From contig JAKSKN010000001.1 in assembly GCA_024401695.1 (NCBI GenBank), forward strand, positions 474,666 through 538,665: a stretch of 64,000 bases of DNA. Reading direction: 5' to 3'. Position numbers and translations under genes: made by a program. Position 1 is the stretch's first letter; each line of letters opens with the position of its first letter. This DNA comes from Bacteroidales bacterium. GTDB lineage: Bacteria > Bacteroidota > Bacteroidia > Bacteroidales > UBA932. This document shows positions 15,790 to 25,098 of this stretch, one piece after another. Below the pieces are notes generated by a model that worked only from the letters and a program-made list of their open reading frames with translations, did not search any database and was not told the DNA's origin.

Positions 15790-17541
15790 ATGAAAAATAC
15801 AATTCTGATTTATTCCGCAATTATAGTATGCTCATTGCTCAGCAGTTGCACTGTCTATGACAAGCAGAACCCCGATGAGGATGTACGTATCCTCTATGGA
15901 AATGTCATTACCATGAAGGCCGAGGAAGACCGTGCCGAGGCCGTCGTGTGCAAAGATGGGCAGATAATTTTTGTGGGCACAAGAAGTGCGGCGGAGAAAT
16001 ATGTGACGCCTTCTTCAAAGGTGCTTGATTATGGCGACAACTATATCTATCCCGGTTTTATGGATGCCCACGTGCATGGAATGGGCGTGGCCGTCAAAAC
16101 TGGAGGCTGCAGCATGATAGAGGTTGCAATAAAGGAAAATTTCACTCTGGATGATTATGCCAAACGGATGAAAGAATTCATCGATGAAGACTTCGAGAAA
16201 AACAAAAAGTACAGGACTTACTACAAGGGGTCCGCAATGGTTCTTAATCCCGATATGGAGCCGCACAGGTCAATCCTCGACAAATACATACCTGACGTGC
16301 CGGTCATCATCGAGACAATTGACGGCCATTCGGTGTGGGTGAACACCAAGACTATCGAAGTATATAATATCAAGGACTGGACAAAGCGTTTCCCCGATGG
16401 TGACGAGCTCCGAGTCGATGCAGATGGGTATCCGACAGGCTATATATCAGAGAAGCCCGCCCTTGAACTCGGAGGGCTTACGGTGCCGACCAAGGATGAA
16501 ATAAAACCGGGCCTCCTGGAATGGCAGGAATTTGCTTTCTCGAAAGGGCTCACGGCGGTCTCCGAGGCGTTGGTTTCTGCCGGTACGGTGGATCCTGACT
16601 GCTACATCGAGTTGGCGGAGAAGGGATTGTGGAAACTTCGCACCTATGCCTCTTATATCATCGATGAAAATACACCGGATGATAAAACCAGCATAGATGA
16701 TAAATTTACGGAAATTCTCAATTATAAGAAGGAAGACAGCGAATATTTCAAGATAATTGGTGTCAAATTGTTTATGGACGGTGTTATTGAAGCCCATACG
16801 GGCTGGCTCAAGGAAGAATACGCTGACTTGGAAGGTTATTACGGACTGAAGCGCATTACGAACAAAGACCGTATGAAATACATTGTCAGAACAGCAAACA
16901 GCAACGGTATGAACGTTCACTGTCATTCTATCGGCGACGGAGCTACGTCATTTGCGTTGGATTGCCTCAGCGACGGACAAAAGGAGGCAGGTGTCACCGA
17001 TGCCCGCAACACCTTGGCCCACCTTCACATCGTCGATCCGGGGGATATTCAAAGATTTGCAGACAATAATATCATTGCTGTCGTAGCCCCCTTGTGGGTT
17101 CCTAAGGAAGTGGGTGTCTTTGAGCAGACGTGCAATTATATCGGTAAAGACAGGGCAGAGAAGCAATACCCCATCAATTCATTCCTGAAAGCCGGTGCCC
17201 ATATTTCTTTCCATTCAGACTACCCGGTATCCTTGAATTTCAGCATACCTTTAACATTCTATGCAGCCGTAACACGTACTTTCCCGGAGTTGGGCGAGGC
17301 AGGTGTCTGCGGAAAGGAAGAAGCAATTTCCAGATATGAGGCTTTGCAGGCGCTTACGACAGGCTGCGCATACTCTTTCAAGGAGGAAAAGCGGCTGGGA
17401 AGCATCGAGGTAGGCAAGATTGCCAATTTTACCGTTCTGAATCAAGACCTCATGCATGAACAAATCAGCGAAATTCCGAAAGTTCAGGTCGTTGCTACAA
17501 TCATCGACGAGGATGTGGTGTGGCCGAAGAAAGCAAAATAG
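15790..17541 (+). CDS. Amidohydrolase (YtcJ-like) lipoprotein
   Basis: A 583-residue amidohydrolase of the YtcJ-like (Amidohydro_3) group with a lipoprotein signal (CSLLSSC, Cys about 20). The small beta domain begins at VRILYGNVITMKA. Metal-binding residues: DAHVHG near residue 93, VHCHSIGDGA near 377, AHLHIVDP near 412, and the Asp of FHSDYPVS near 476. The protein ends in the usual LGSIEVGKIANFTVL. It should hydrolyse a C-N bond in an unknown amide or formyl substrate outside the cytoplasm. The island location and lipoprotein signal suggest nutrient scavenging. It follows the M28 peptidase by 160 bases with its own upstream region. Confidence 0.9.
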   Translation: MKNTILIYSAIIVCSLLSSCTVYDKQNPDEDVRILYGNVITMKAEEDRAEAVVCKDGQIIFVGTRSAAEKYVTPSSKVLDYGDNYIYPGFMDAHVHGMGVAVKTGGCSMIEVAIKENFTLDDYAKRMKEFIDEDFEKNKKYRTYYKGSAMVLNPDMEPHRSILDKYIPDVPVIIETIDGHSVWVNTKTIEVYNIKDWTKRFPDGDELRVDADGYPTGYISEKPALELGGLTVPTKDEIKPGLLEWQEFAFSKGLTAVSEALVSAGTVDPDCYIELAEKGLWKLRTYASYIIDENTPDDKTSIDDKFTEILNYKKEDSEYFKIIGVKLFMDGVIEAHTGWLKEEYADLEGYYGLKRITNKDRMKYIVRTANSNGMNVHCHSIGDGATSFALDCLSDGQKEAGVTDARNTLAHLHIVDPGDIQRFADNNIIAVVAPLWVPKEVGVFEQTCNYIGKDRAEKQYPINSFLKAGAHISFHSDYPVSLNFSIPLTFYAAVTRTFPELGEAGVCGKEEAISRYEALQALTTGCAYSFKEEKRLGSIEVGKIANFTVLNQDLMHEQISEIPKVQVVATIIDEDVVWPKKAK

Positions 17542-17609
17542 CATTGATGCGGATAAACCAGGGAACCTATGCTTTATCATTCAAATATCTATGCTGGTTT
17601 CGTCAATAG

Positions 17610-17689
17610 GCGATTATTGTAAAAAAGTCTTGAAAAGCGGTAAAATTGACGGAATACCACCGATTTTGAGTATCTTTGAAGATAATCGC
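17610..17689 (+). promoter_or_regulatory. Promoter region flanked by an inverted repeat
   Basis: The -7 box TATCTTTG (17671-17678) with TTGAC about 20 bases upstream (17646-17650) lies inside the arms GCGATTAT (17610-17617) and ATAATCGC (17682-17689). It precedes the glycosidase-like gene by 30 bases. The flanking arms could be an operator or form a hairpin; which is unknown. Confidence 0.5.
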
Positions 17690-17707
17690 TTGTAATCAAA
17701 GAATAAA

Positions 17708-19189
17708 ATGAAAAGAACCGTTTCAATCATTTCCTCCACAATAATCGGACTAGCCGTTACCATAATTGCGGCCGGACTGACTTCATGTAGTAAGATAGAT
17801 GACCCTGACACTCCGGATCCTTCTTCCGGCCCGAACATAGGAACATATCTCTGGGGAGAGGAACTCTACCCTATGGGTGCCGACGGTGCTAAAACCCTGG
17901 CAGAGATGTATTCCAAGACCAATATCAAAACCTTGTATCTGCTCGTTAAAGGAACAAACGGCCGCGTGGGATTTCTGGCAAATCCCGCCGGAGAGTATGA
18001 ACCTGCCAGAACGGACAGAGATCTTCTTCAAGAAGTTACAACGGCCATGCACGACAAGAATATCAAAGTCTATGCTTGGATATACGCTAGTGAGGATTCT
18101 TGTTATGCAAAGAAGTTCCCGGCAGAAGCGTGCCATCACTTCCGTTCCGGGCCGCATAACAAGCATATTGACCTGAACAGCACAGCTTTCAGCGATTATC
18201 TTGCAAGAATGATCAATGTAATCAGAGAGAATTATAAAGTGGACGGCATTATGTTCGACCATCTCCGCTATAATGGTTTGTACTTTGGTTGGAGCGATAA
18301 GGATTTCAAATCAATGACTACAGATCCGGAGATAGGTATGACCCTTGACGAATACAACGAAGCAGTTCGTCTTATGGCTGCCACATACAACTATCCCATT
18401 GCCAAGAACTCGGACGGACGATATGTCTATAATGCCGAAAATCCGGAGATACATGAAAATATTCCCAACGCAATTTTTGATGCTGCGGAAAAGCGGAATG
18501 CGGCTGTGTTAAAATTGATGAAATACCGGGAATTGACAGTTGACAGGATTTCGACCGCTCTGCTCTCTGCCTGCAAAGGCATACCGACAATGTATGCATC
18601 AATGCCTGAAGTCGTTACAGCTCCGCCAGCTGCCACTCTTTCGTATGGAACCACCATCAATGACACGTATTTGTTCACCTATGTCTCCCCGATGCTCTAT
18701 TCGGCGGATTATGGAGAAGATGCTGAATGGGTGAAGAAAGGGTGCAATTTCCTGCTCAGTCACAAATATGATTGTGTCCCTTCTCTCCAGGCTTACAGAC
18801 CCGGCACTACAGAATCTCTAACTGTGGATGTTGCTGCCGCAAAGTCCACCGGATGCAAGAATTACAATCTTTTCAGGTCGCTTACCTATGATATCGCACG
18901 CGTTGCTGTTCCGAAGGCGAACAATATCAACCTTACATATTTCAAGGGGACGAATTCCCCTGTCGGCACTGTCAAGATAAAGTTTTCCGATGCGTCAAAA
19001 ATTCAGAACATTACCCTCGGCGGTGCATTCTCGGGTGTACAATACACTTTGAACGGCAACGTACTTACAATATCAGGGGATAACTTCCATTCGATAGGAG
19101 AAGAGGGCGTCATTACCTTCGAGTTGTCTGACAAGATAAGCGTTACCGGTGTTGAATCCGACCGTATCGTTTGGATGGATATCGATTGA
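17708..19189 (+). CDS. Glycoside-hydrolase-like lipoprotein (family-10-like TIM barrel)
   Basis: A 493-residue lipoprotein (signal ending GLTSC, Cys about 27). The central region resembles the GHL10/DUF187-type TIM barrel: IGTYLWGEELYPMG, IKVYAWIYASEDS and KVDGIMFDHLRYN, the last matching the barrel strand that usually carries an acidic residue (D of MFDHLRY). The last 90 residues form a beta-sandwich-like tail (FKGTNSPVGTVKIKFSDAS). It may act on polysaccharide or peptidoglycan outside the cell, but the active-site residues are not certain. It sits alone behind its own promoter in the island, downstream of the amidohydrolase. Confidence 0.7.
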   Translation: MKRTVSIISSTIIGLAVTIIAAGLTSCSKIDDPDTPDPSSGPNIGTYLWGEELYPMGADGAKTLAEMYSKTNIKTLYLLVKGTNGRVGFLANPAGEYEPARTDRDLLQEVTTAMHDKNIKVYAWIYASEDSCYAKKFPAEACHHFRSGPHNKHIDLNSTAFSDYLARMINVIRENYKVDGIMFDHLRYNGLYFGWSDKDFKSMTTDPEIGMTLDEYNEAVRLMAATYNYPIAKNSDGRYVYNAENPEIHENIPNAIFDAAEKRNAAVLKLMKYRELTVDRISTALLSACKGIPTMYASMPEVVTAPPAATLSYGTTINDTYLFTYVSPMLYSADYGEDAEWVKKGCNFLLSHKYDCVPSLQAYRPGTTESLTVDVAAAKSTGCKNYNLFRSLTYDIARVAVPKANNINLTYFKGTNSPVGTVKIKFSDASKIQNITLGGAFSGVQYTLNGNVLTISGDNFHSIGEEGVITFELSDKISVTGVESDRIVWMDID

Positions 19190-19248
19190 TGAGGCTGGCT
19201 CCAGAGCAAAAAATTCGACAAAGGATATAAAACTTCAAAAAAGTTGAA

Positions 19249-20301
19249 CTACTTTTGCTGAAAAACCTCTGTAATCTTCGGGATAAAATCCTTTTTCCTT
19301 GACATCATCCCTTGAACTCTGATACGATTGTTTGAGGATTGTCCGAAGGCAGATTCTGCGGCAGCCTTTGCACCTTCGCCGTAATACAGAATATCTGTAT
19401 ATTCATCCTGAACATTAATCACAATAGCAAATACCATATCACGGCCATTATCAGTGAGGATTTGTGGCATTACAGCAAGCATTCTAGTACAAATATCGTT
19501 ATGGTTGTCGGTTCTGCTGTTTACACAAGTCACACCAATATTGTATCCGGATATATCGCTGTAGTCCTTGTAGTCCGAAAGGAAGATTTCCACATCGTTC
19601 ATTCCGAAGTATGAGGAGGCGGCATCCTGCATATTCTGATAATATAAATCTATGTTACTTATACCGGAAAGAGTCAACAATTCCTGATATGCAATTCTGT
19701 CCAACTCGGTTGTAGTACTGGAAGTCATATTCTTTGTGTCGGAGAGTAATGCAGACAGCATAAGACCTGCATAGGGCGGAATGAGTTCCACCTGATAATC
19801 CTTAAAAGAATAATATATAACCGTACAAGTTGATCCGACAGGCATAGTCTTAATAAACAAAGGATTAGCTTCTACAATACTACCCAGACCATGATGATCG
19901 ATAATCTGCAAAATCCTGGCTTCTTCTATTCCGTTGACCGCCTGCACTGCTTCCGAATGGTCAGTCAGAATTATTCTTTTCCCACTGGCATCATTCATAA
20001 TTTCAGGGGTTTCGGTATTAAACCAGTCAAGAACGAATGCTGTTTCATTGTTGACCTCTCCTGGAACACGTGCTTCGACATTATAGCCGAGCTGACGCAT
20101 CAGATACGCATAACAGATTGCAGAACAAGTTGCATCCGTATCTGGGTTTTTATGTCCTATGGTAAAGGTCGTTCCTTCTCCCCAGTCCAATGATGCCAAC
20201 GCCTGGATGTCATAATCATTTATCCTATCCGGTGTCTCTTTTGAGCACGCGAGAAAAAAGATTAAAGAGAACGATAAAAGCAGCTTTAGTTTTAGTTTCA
20301 T
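19249..20301 (-). CDS. Family II (DHH/DHHA2) inorganic pyrophosphatase as a lipoprotein
   Basis: Family II pyrophosphatases are Mn-dependent and normally soluble in the cytoplasm. All signatures are present: GHKNPDTDA at 49-57, TDHSE at 113-117, the DHH motif IIDHHG at 133-138, LLSDTKN at 185-191, and the DHHA2 phosphate-binding SRKKDFIPK at 333-341. The odd part is the N-terminus: residues 1-18 are a signal peptide ending FFLAC with a lipobox Cys at 19. This should place the enzyme in the periplasm or on the cell surface. At 350 residues it is about 40 longer than usual, mostly from the signal and linker. It points against its island neighbours. The substrate outside the cell could be pyrophosphate or another phosphoanhydride. 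Confidence 0.87.
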   Translation of the reverse strand: MKLKLKLLLSFSLIFFLACSKETPDRINDYDIQALASLDWGEGTTFTIGHKNPDTDATCSAICYAYLMRQLGYNVEARVPGEVNNETAFVLDWFNTETPEIMNDASGKRIILTDHSEAVQAVNGIEEARILQIIDHHGLGSIVEANPLFIKTMPVGSTCTVIYYSFKDYQVELIPPYAGLMLSALLSDTKNMTSSTTTELDRIAYQELLTLSGISNIDLYYQNMQDAASSYFGMNDVEIFLSDYKDYSDISGYNIGVTCVNSRTDNHNDICTRMLAVMPQILTDNGRDMVFAIVINVQDEYTDILYYGEGAKAAAESAFGQSSNNRIRVQGMMSRKKDFIPKITEVFQQK

Positions 20302-20401
20302 TTTCGCTATAGAGTTATTTGCCGAATTTAATTTGACAGTGCAACAGCACTATCGGGTGTAAAGTTATACATTTTTTTGGGTCACCTGGACAAAAAGTAG
20401 G

Positions 20402-20704
20402 ATGACGGGCATGTTCATCTATCCCGACGATTATAACTCGGAAGAAGTGGGAGAGCAGCAGTTTACCTGGCAGGAAATCAATGATGCCGGTATTGTCTTC
20501 CTTCCATCCATCGGATATCGCGAAAAATACAATGTGTATAGATTGAATAATCCATTAGGCGGGTACTGGTCATCGACAACCGTCGAGAGTGACGTCAATG
20601 CAGCGCGCTGTGTAATATTTAACGGTGATGGTGAAATGAACATTACTGACGAGAAACGCAGCATAGCCCATTGTATACGCCTTGTCTGCGATTGTAATAA
20701 TTAA
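20402..20704 (+). pseudogene. C-terminal fragment of a FISUMP/DUF1566-type surface protein
   Basis: The 100 residues match the end of Bacteroidota surface domains that read FLP..GYR, then YWSST, then a final VRLV: here INDAGIVFLPSIGYR, GGYWSSTTVESDVNAARC and CIRLVCDC. The N-terminal part that such proteins need (signal and repeats) is missing; an in-frame TAA lies about 14 codons before the first ATG. No promoter box is clear. It is most likely a remnant left by deletion at the edge of the island. Confidence 0.65.
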
Positions 20705-20980
20705 TTATCGGCTACCCCATAATAGGTGGACTACCGCTATCTCCCACCAGCCGAAAAGCACCCAAAGGATGTTGAACCCGGCAGAAAGACATCCGGCATC
20801 TGCCATTATTTCCACACCCCTGCCGAACGGCAGCAGTGCAACACCGGCGATCTTCATCAACTGCACTCCGAATGGAATGCCGATGATTGTGCAGCATATG
20901 ACAAGACCGGCGACAAAATACAATATCGCCACCACAATGCCGCCAAGCAGCATCCAAAGAATATTTCCTATCGTACTCAT
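20705..20980 (-). CDS. YccF-family inner-membrane protein
   Basis: A 91-residue membrane protein of the YccF family: NILWMLLGGIVVAILYFVAG, IIGIPFGVQLMKIA and LLPFGRGVEI, with three hydrophobic segments. Function is unknown in any species. Two ATG codons are adjacent (20983 and 20980); the promoter box ends just before them, so both are near the transcript 5' end. I use the second, which gives the usual M-S-T-I-G-N start. The stop abuts the FISUMP remnant on the other strand. Confidence 0.88.
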   Translation of the reverse strand: MSTIGNILWMLLGGIVVAILYFVAGLVICCTIIGIPFGVQLMKIAGVALLPFGRGVEIMADAGCLSAGFNILWVLFGWWEIAVVHLLWGSR

Positions 20981-20986
20981 CATTAA

Positions 20987-20994
20987 CAAAGGTA
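20987..20994 (-). promoter_or_regulatory. Promoter -7 box for the yccF-like gene
   Basis: TACCTTTG on the minus strand, ending 3 bases before the first ATG (20983). It rules out translation from the upstream TTG, which lies in the box. Confidence 0.65.
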
Positions 20995-21016
20995 ATGAAT
21001 ATTTCGACTATTAGCG

Positions 21017-21024
21017 TATATTTG
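21017..21024 (+). promoter_or_regulatory. Promoter -7 box for the AGCS symporter
   Basis: TATATTTG is followed by TATGGATATG. The first ATG (21026) is one base after the box, before the expected start point; the second (21032) is the better start. Confidence 0.65.
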
Positions 21025-21031
21025 TATGGAT

Positions 21032-22420
21032 ATGGAGAAGATTGTCCAGACAATATACGATATAGTGTGGAGCCCGGCGCTGATTGTGCTGCTGGTTTCT
21101 GCCGGATTGTATTTCACCATCAGGACCCGGTGCGTACAGGTTCGCCGTCTTCCAGAAATGGCCAGGCTTCTTTTCGGCAACTTGAGTTCGAGGAAAGGAA
21201 GCAGCGGCATCACATCGTTCGAAGCCTTCTGCATCTCCCTGTCCGGTCGTGTCGGCACAGGCAATGTCGTGGGAGTGGCGACGGCCATTGCCCTTGGCGG
21301 TCCGGGATCTGTTTTCTGGATGTGGATGATAGCATTCATTGGGGCCTCGACAGCATTTGTAGAGGCAACCCTGGCTCAGAAATACAAGAGTCTGCACGAC
21401 GGGCAGTATCGCGGAGGCCCTTTCAGTTACATTGAACATTCACTGCATCAGAAATGGCTGGCAGTCGTTTTTTCTCTTTTCTGCATCATCGGCTATGGCG
21501 CGCTCCTGGCAGCAGTGCAGTCGAACAGCGTCGCATCCGCCTTTGACAATGCATTCCACATCGATCCGGTAGTGACTGCCGCTGTAGTCGTGGTGCTGCT
21601 GGCGCTCGTGGTAATCGGCGGAGTGAAGCGTATCGCAAAGTTTGCTTCCGTGGTCACCCCGTTCATGGCGCTCGGATACATCGGCATTTCCCTTGTCATC
21701 GTCGCGATGAACTGGAGGGTGGTTCCGGACGTGCTGGCACTGATTTTCAAAAGCGCCTTCGGCTTTGGCCCCGCGTTCGGCGGAATGCTTGGCAGCGCAA
21801 TCTCAATGGGAGTCAAGCGCGGACTTTTCTCGAACGAAGCCGGCCAGGGCGGCGGTGCGATCGTCGCCGCAAGTGCGGATACGGAGCATCCCGCACAACA
21901 GGGACTTGCACAAGCTTTTTCCGTGTATATCGACACCCTTCTGGTATGTACTGCTACGGCGTTGATGATCCTTTGCTCCGGAAATTATAATGTCTTCGAC
22001 AAGGCCGGCAATGCAATCGTAATGAACGCGCCGGAACTCGGAGCGAACTACGTCGCCTTTACACAGGCTTCGATCGATTCGGTCCTGCACGGGGTGGGCG
22101 GCCCTTTCGTCAGCATCGCGCTGGCTTTCTTCGTGTTCACGACCCTGGTCGCCTATTATCTCTATGCGGAATCCAGCATATTCTATCTTTTCAAGAAGAA
22201 CAGAAGCAGCAAGTTCAAGAAAGTGGTCATCTGGGTATACCGTCTGGTATTCTTCGCCATGATCATCCTTGGTTCCGGCCTTACAGCTGACTATGTCTGG
22301 ACCCTTGGCGACATAGGCGTGGGCCTCACGACGTTGGTGAACATAATCGCTCTTCTGATAATCTGTCCCGAGGCCATCAAGTGCCTCAAGGATTACGAGG
22401 CCGTCCTGAAAACGGACTGA
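21032..22420 (+). CDS. Alanine/glycine:cation symporter (AGCS family)
   Basis: A sodium- or proton-coupled importer of alanine or glycine in the inner membrane. The 462 residues contain about 11 membrane spans and family signatures: GNVVGVATAIALGGPGSVFW early, and MGVKRGLFSNEAGQGGGAIV with ASADTEHPAQQG in the middle. I start at the ATG at 21032 because the one at 21026 is too close to the promoter box to be transcribed. It is a single-gene unit, divergent from yccF. The amino acid transported is by family analogy. Confidence 0.94.
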   Translation: MEKIVQTIYDIVWSPALIVLLVSAGLYFTIRTRCVQVRRLPEMARLLFGNLSSRKGSSGITSFEAFCISLSGRVGTGNVVGVATAIALGGPGSVFWMWMIAFIGASTAFVEATLAQKYKSLHDGQYRGGPFSYIEHSLHQKWLAVVFSLFCIIGYGALLAAVQSNSVASAFDNAFHIDPVVTAAVVVVLLALVVIGGVKRIAKFASVVTPFMALGYIGISLVIVAMNWRVVPDVLALIFKSAFGFGPAFGGMLGSAISMGVKRGLFSNEAGQGGGAIVAASADTEHPAQQGLAQAFSVYIDTLLVCTATALMILCSGNYNVFDKAGNAIVMNAPELGANYVAFTQASIDSVLHGVGGPFVSIALAFFVFTTLVAYYLYAESSIFYLFKKNRSSKFKKVVIWVYRLVFFAMIILGSGLTADYVWTLGDIGVGLTTLVNIIALLIICPEAIKCLKDYEAVLKTD

Positions 22421-22433
22421 AGCTTCTTTTCCC

Positions 22434-24809
22434 CTACAACCTGCTCTTGGCGGAATCTCCTGCGCCGGTGCCCTTGTATTTGCTGGAGGCGCTGTTGAAG
22501 CGGTAGGAGATGCGCAGGATGATGCTGGGGTTGTAGTTGTCGCTCGACTGGTTTATGATGTAGCGCCCGAAATCGACGCGCGCATATTCGACGGAAGAGT
22601 TGAAGATGTCCGACCAGGTGAGACGGAAGGTCAGGGCGTCATCCTTCAGGAATGATTTCTGAATGCTCAGCGATGCGTGCTGGATGGGCCTGCAAGTCTC
22701 CACGTTCGCCTGATTCAGCTTGCTGATATACTGATATCCTGCCTCCAGCAGCCAGCTGTGCTTGAAACGGAATGAGTTGTCCAGTTGAACCACATACATC
22801 GGTCTGTTGAAGGAAGCGGTGCGGTGTCCGCCTTCCGCTGTCGGGTCGTCAAGGGTCAGCGTCAGGAATTGCTTGTCCATTCCTACGGTAAATCGGGGAT
22901 TCCAGATCCCGACTGTCGGCGCGCCGGTGAGATAGAAACTCATCTTGCGAAGCGGGGTGTCCAGATTGTCGCTTTTAATCAGCACCACGCCTTCGTCGTT
23001 GTAGGGCGTGGCCCATTGCACGAAGAAGTTGTCTATGCGCTCGTAATTCCCGCTGAGGGTGAGCCATTTCCAGTTTGCGTTGATCGAGCCGGTGAGGTGC
23101 CTTTCACTGAGTAGCAAAGGATTTCCGCTCTGGTAGTTGAAACGGTTGTTGTATGTCATCTCAGAGGACATTCTGTTGAAATCGGGACGCCTGGTCTTGC
23201 CGGTGAATGACAGGGAGAGCCCTACCGGCCCCGCTTTTGTGGCGAAGCTGAACGACGGGAACCAGTTGTTGTAGACCTTTTCAAGGGAATTCCCGTTGTG
23301 GAGATGGTCGGAATATGAGAAATTGTCGTGCTCGAAGCGCAGGCCGGCGCTTAGCTGACCGAAGGGCAGCGTGGCGGCATACTCGGCAAAGCCTGCGATA
23401 TTGTTTTCAGTAAGGGCTGCATCCGTTGAAGGAATGCCTGCAAACGTGATGTTATAGGTCTGTCCGGCGCTGACGTAGATCTCTTCGACGCCGATCTGGA
23501 GCTTGCCCTTCCATACGGGGTAGGAGAGGACCATTTTGCCGGCACCCAGGAATGTCGAGGACTTCTGCTCGGAGGACAGCTCGGCCGGGGAGATCCAGCT
23601 GGATTCTTTCATCTCGGTTGCGGTGTCGTTCCTGCCGCTAAGGAAATCTGCGTTGAAATTGATGTTCAGGTCGCCTATGTTGCCGTCATAATAGAGGTTG
23701 CCGGACCACTGGTTGTTGGTCGGGATCTTGGCGTCATTGATTGTATAGAGCTGGTCCTCCTGCGCATCGTCCAGGAAGGTCCCCGCATCCACGATAAGCC
23801 TGCTGGAGCCGAACAACCCCTGGTCGCGGTTGATCTTGAAGCCGAGGGAGTGGTTCTCGTTGATCTGCCAGTTGGCGCCGCCGAGGAACTGCAGGCCGCT
23901 GAAATGGCTGCGGTAGTCGAGGGATCCGTTTTCCCGGAACTGATGACCCCCGTCCGTCCGCTGGATGTAGGTTGATGCATCAAGGTCGCTGATCTGGTAG
24001 TTGCGGTTGTTCCAGTAGACGAGCTTGCCGAAGAAGTCCCATCCTTTCACACGGTAGTTCAGGTCGAGCACCGACCAGGACGGCTCGAAGTCACTGCAGG
24101 TGTAGATATGCTGCTTGGCCTGGCTGGTCAGGGCGAAGCTGAAGCCGTCGCCCTGACGCTTGACGGTGCGGATGCGCACCACGCTGCTGACGTCACCCCC
24201 GTAGAGCGCTCCAGGATTGCTCACGACCTCGACCGACCTTATGTCCTCGGACATCAGGTCGCGCAGCTCGGAATTGTCGGTGACCCTGCGGCCATTGATA
24301 TAATAAAGAGGGGCGCCGCGGCCGATGACTTCGAGCTCGCCGCCGCGGCTGATCATTCCCGGCACCTTGCCGAGCACGTCGAGGGCGTTGCCCGTATGCT
24401 CCAGCACGGATCCTGTAATATTCGTTACGACAGCATCGCCTTTTATCTCGGTCTTTGGCAGTGTGGCACTGACTGCCGCCCCTTCCAGCATCAGGTTGTC
24501 GGGGACAAGCCTGACGGTCCGGATGCCGGAGAATTCCGATACGGGAAGCCCTGCGGTATGGTATCCTATCATACTTACCTGCACGAGCGAGGCCTTTTCC
24601 GGCAGGGCGGTCTCGTAAAGGCCTCCAGCATCCGTCACCCCTCCGCAAAGGACGGTCGAATCCGGAAGCGAGAGTACCGCGACGGTCGCGAATTCCATCG
24701 GGTCCTCATTCTCATCAAGGACCAGGAGGTGGATTGCGCCGGGATTCTGGGCGCAGAGGGTGATGCAAAATAAAAATGTTGCAACGGATGACATCAAAAT
24801 CTTTTTCAT
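22434..24809 (-). CDS. TonB-dependent outer-membrane receptor
   Basis: A 791-residue outer-membrane receptor of the smaller beta-barrel type, not SusC-like. Signal peptide 1-20 (ending LCAQ), an N-terminal carboxypeptidase-regulatory-like domain (about 25-105: IHLLVLDENEDPMEFATVA), then a plug domain (VTNITGSVLEHTGNALDVL, YYINGRRVTDNSELRDL, VVSNPGALYGGDVSS), then the barrel to the end (ILRISYRFN). No SusD-like partner, sigma or anti-sigma gene, or TonB gene is nearby, so its ligand cannot be guessed. A promoter box TACATTTG lies 50 bases upstream. Confidence 0.93.
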   Translation of the reverse strand: MKKILMSSVATFLFCITLCAQNPGAIHLLVLDENEDPMEFATVAVLSLPDSTVLCGGVTDAGGLYETALPEKASLVQVSMIGYHTAGLPVSEFSGIRTVRLVPDNLMLEGAAVSATLPKTEIKGDAVVTNITGSVLEHTGNALDVLGKVPGMISRGGELEVIGRGAPLYYINGRRVTDNSELRDLMSEDIRSVEVVSNPGALYGGDVSSVVRIRTVKRQGDGFSFALTSQAKQHIYTCSDFEPSWSVLDLNYRVKGWDFFGKLVYWNNRNYQISDLDASTYIQRTDGGHQFRENGSLDYRSHFSGLQFLGGANWQINENHSLGFKINRDQGLFGSSRLIVDAGTFLDDAQEDQLYTINDAKIPTNNQWSGNLYYDGNIGDLNINFNADFLSGRNDTATEMKESSWISPAELSSEQKSSTFLGAGKMVLSYPVWKGKLQIGVEEIYVSAGQTYNITFAGIPSTDAALTENNIAGFAEYAATLPFGQLSAGLRFEHDNFSYSDHLHNGNSLEKVYNNWFPSFSFATKAGPVGLSLSFTGKTRRPDFNRMSSEMTYNNRFNYQSGNPLLLSERHLTGSINANWKWLTLSGNYERIDNFFVQWATPYNDEGVVLIKSDNLDTPLRKMSFYLTGAPTVGIWNPRFTVGMDKQFLTLTLDDPTAEGGHRTASFNRPMYVVQLDNSFRFKHSWLLEAGYQYISKLNQANVETCRPIQHASLSIQKSFLKDDALTFRLTWSDIFNSSVEYARVDFGRYIINQSSDNYNPSIILRISYRFNSASSKYKGTGAGDSAKSRL

Positions 24810-24858
24810 ATTTCAAATTCGGGGGACAGATTAATTGTTTTTAACCGAAAGACGGTGG

Positions 24859-24866
24859 CAAATGTA
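24859..24866 (-). promoter_or_regulatory. Promoter -7 box for the TonB-dependent receptor
   Basis: TACATTTG on the minus strand, 50 bases before the ATG at 24809. The rest of 24867-25078 holds a 12-base tandem duplication containing GCAATATGG (about 24884-24906) and no convincing gene. Confidence 0.6.
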
Positions 24867-25078
24867 TTTTATTAACGGAAATGTTGCAATATGGGTTGCA
24901 ATATGGAGGGATATTCGGAGTTGACGCAGGGATAGACATTTGTCACCGCGCCTTTATGGTGAACACCCGCTTCATCACCCACGTGGACGGCAACTCAGCC
25001 GCCTGCCATGCGGGGTGCCGGATGGCGCGTTTCTCCTTGTCTGCCCGGCAAAAGCATGATAATGTCGCGAAAATAACT

Positions 25079-25086
25079 TAACTTTG
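25079..25086 (+). promoter_or_regulatory. Promoter -7 box for the DUF3943 gene
   Basis: TAACTTTG, 12 bases before the ATG at 25099. It overlaps an in-frame upstream TTG (25084), which can therefore be dismissed as a start. Confidence 0.65.
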
Positions 25087-25098
25087 AGTTTGTTGAAA

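Noticed and set aside
24881-25081. 66-codon open frame between the TonB receptor and DUF3943
   Set aside because: Begins in a 12-base tandem duplication, has no family resemblance, and runs into the DUF3943 promoter box.
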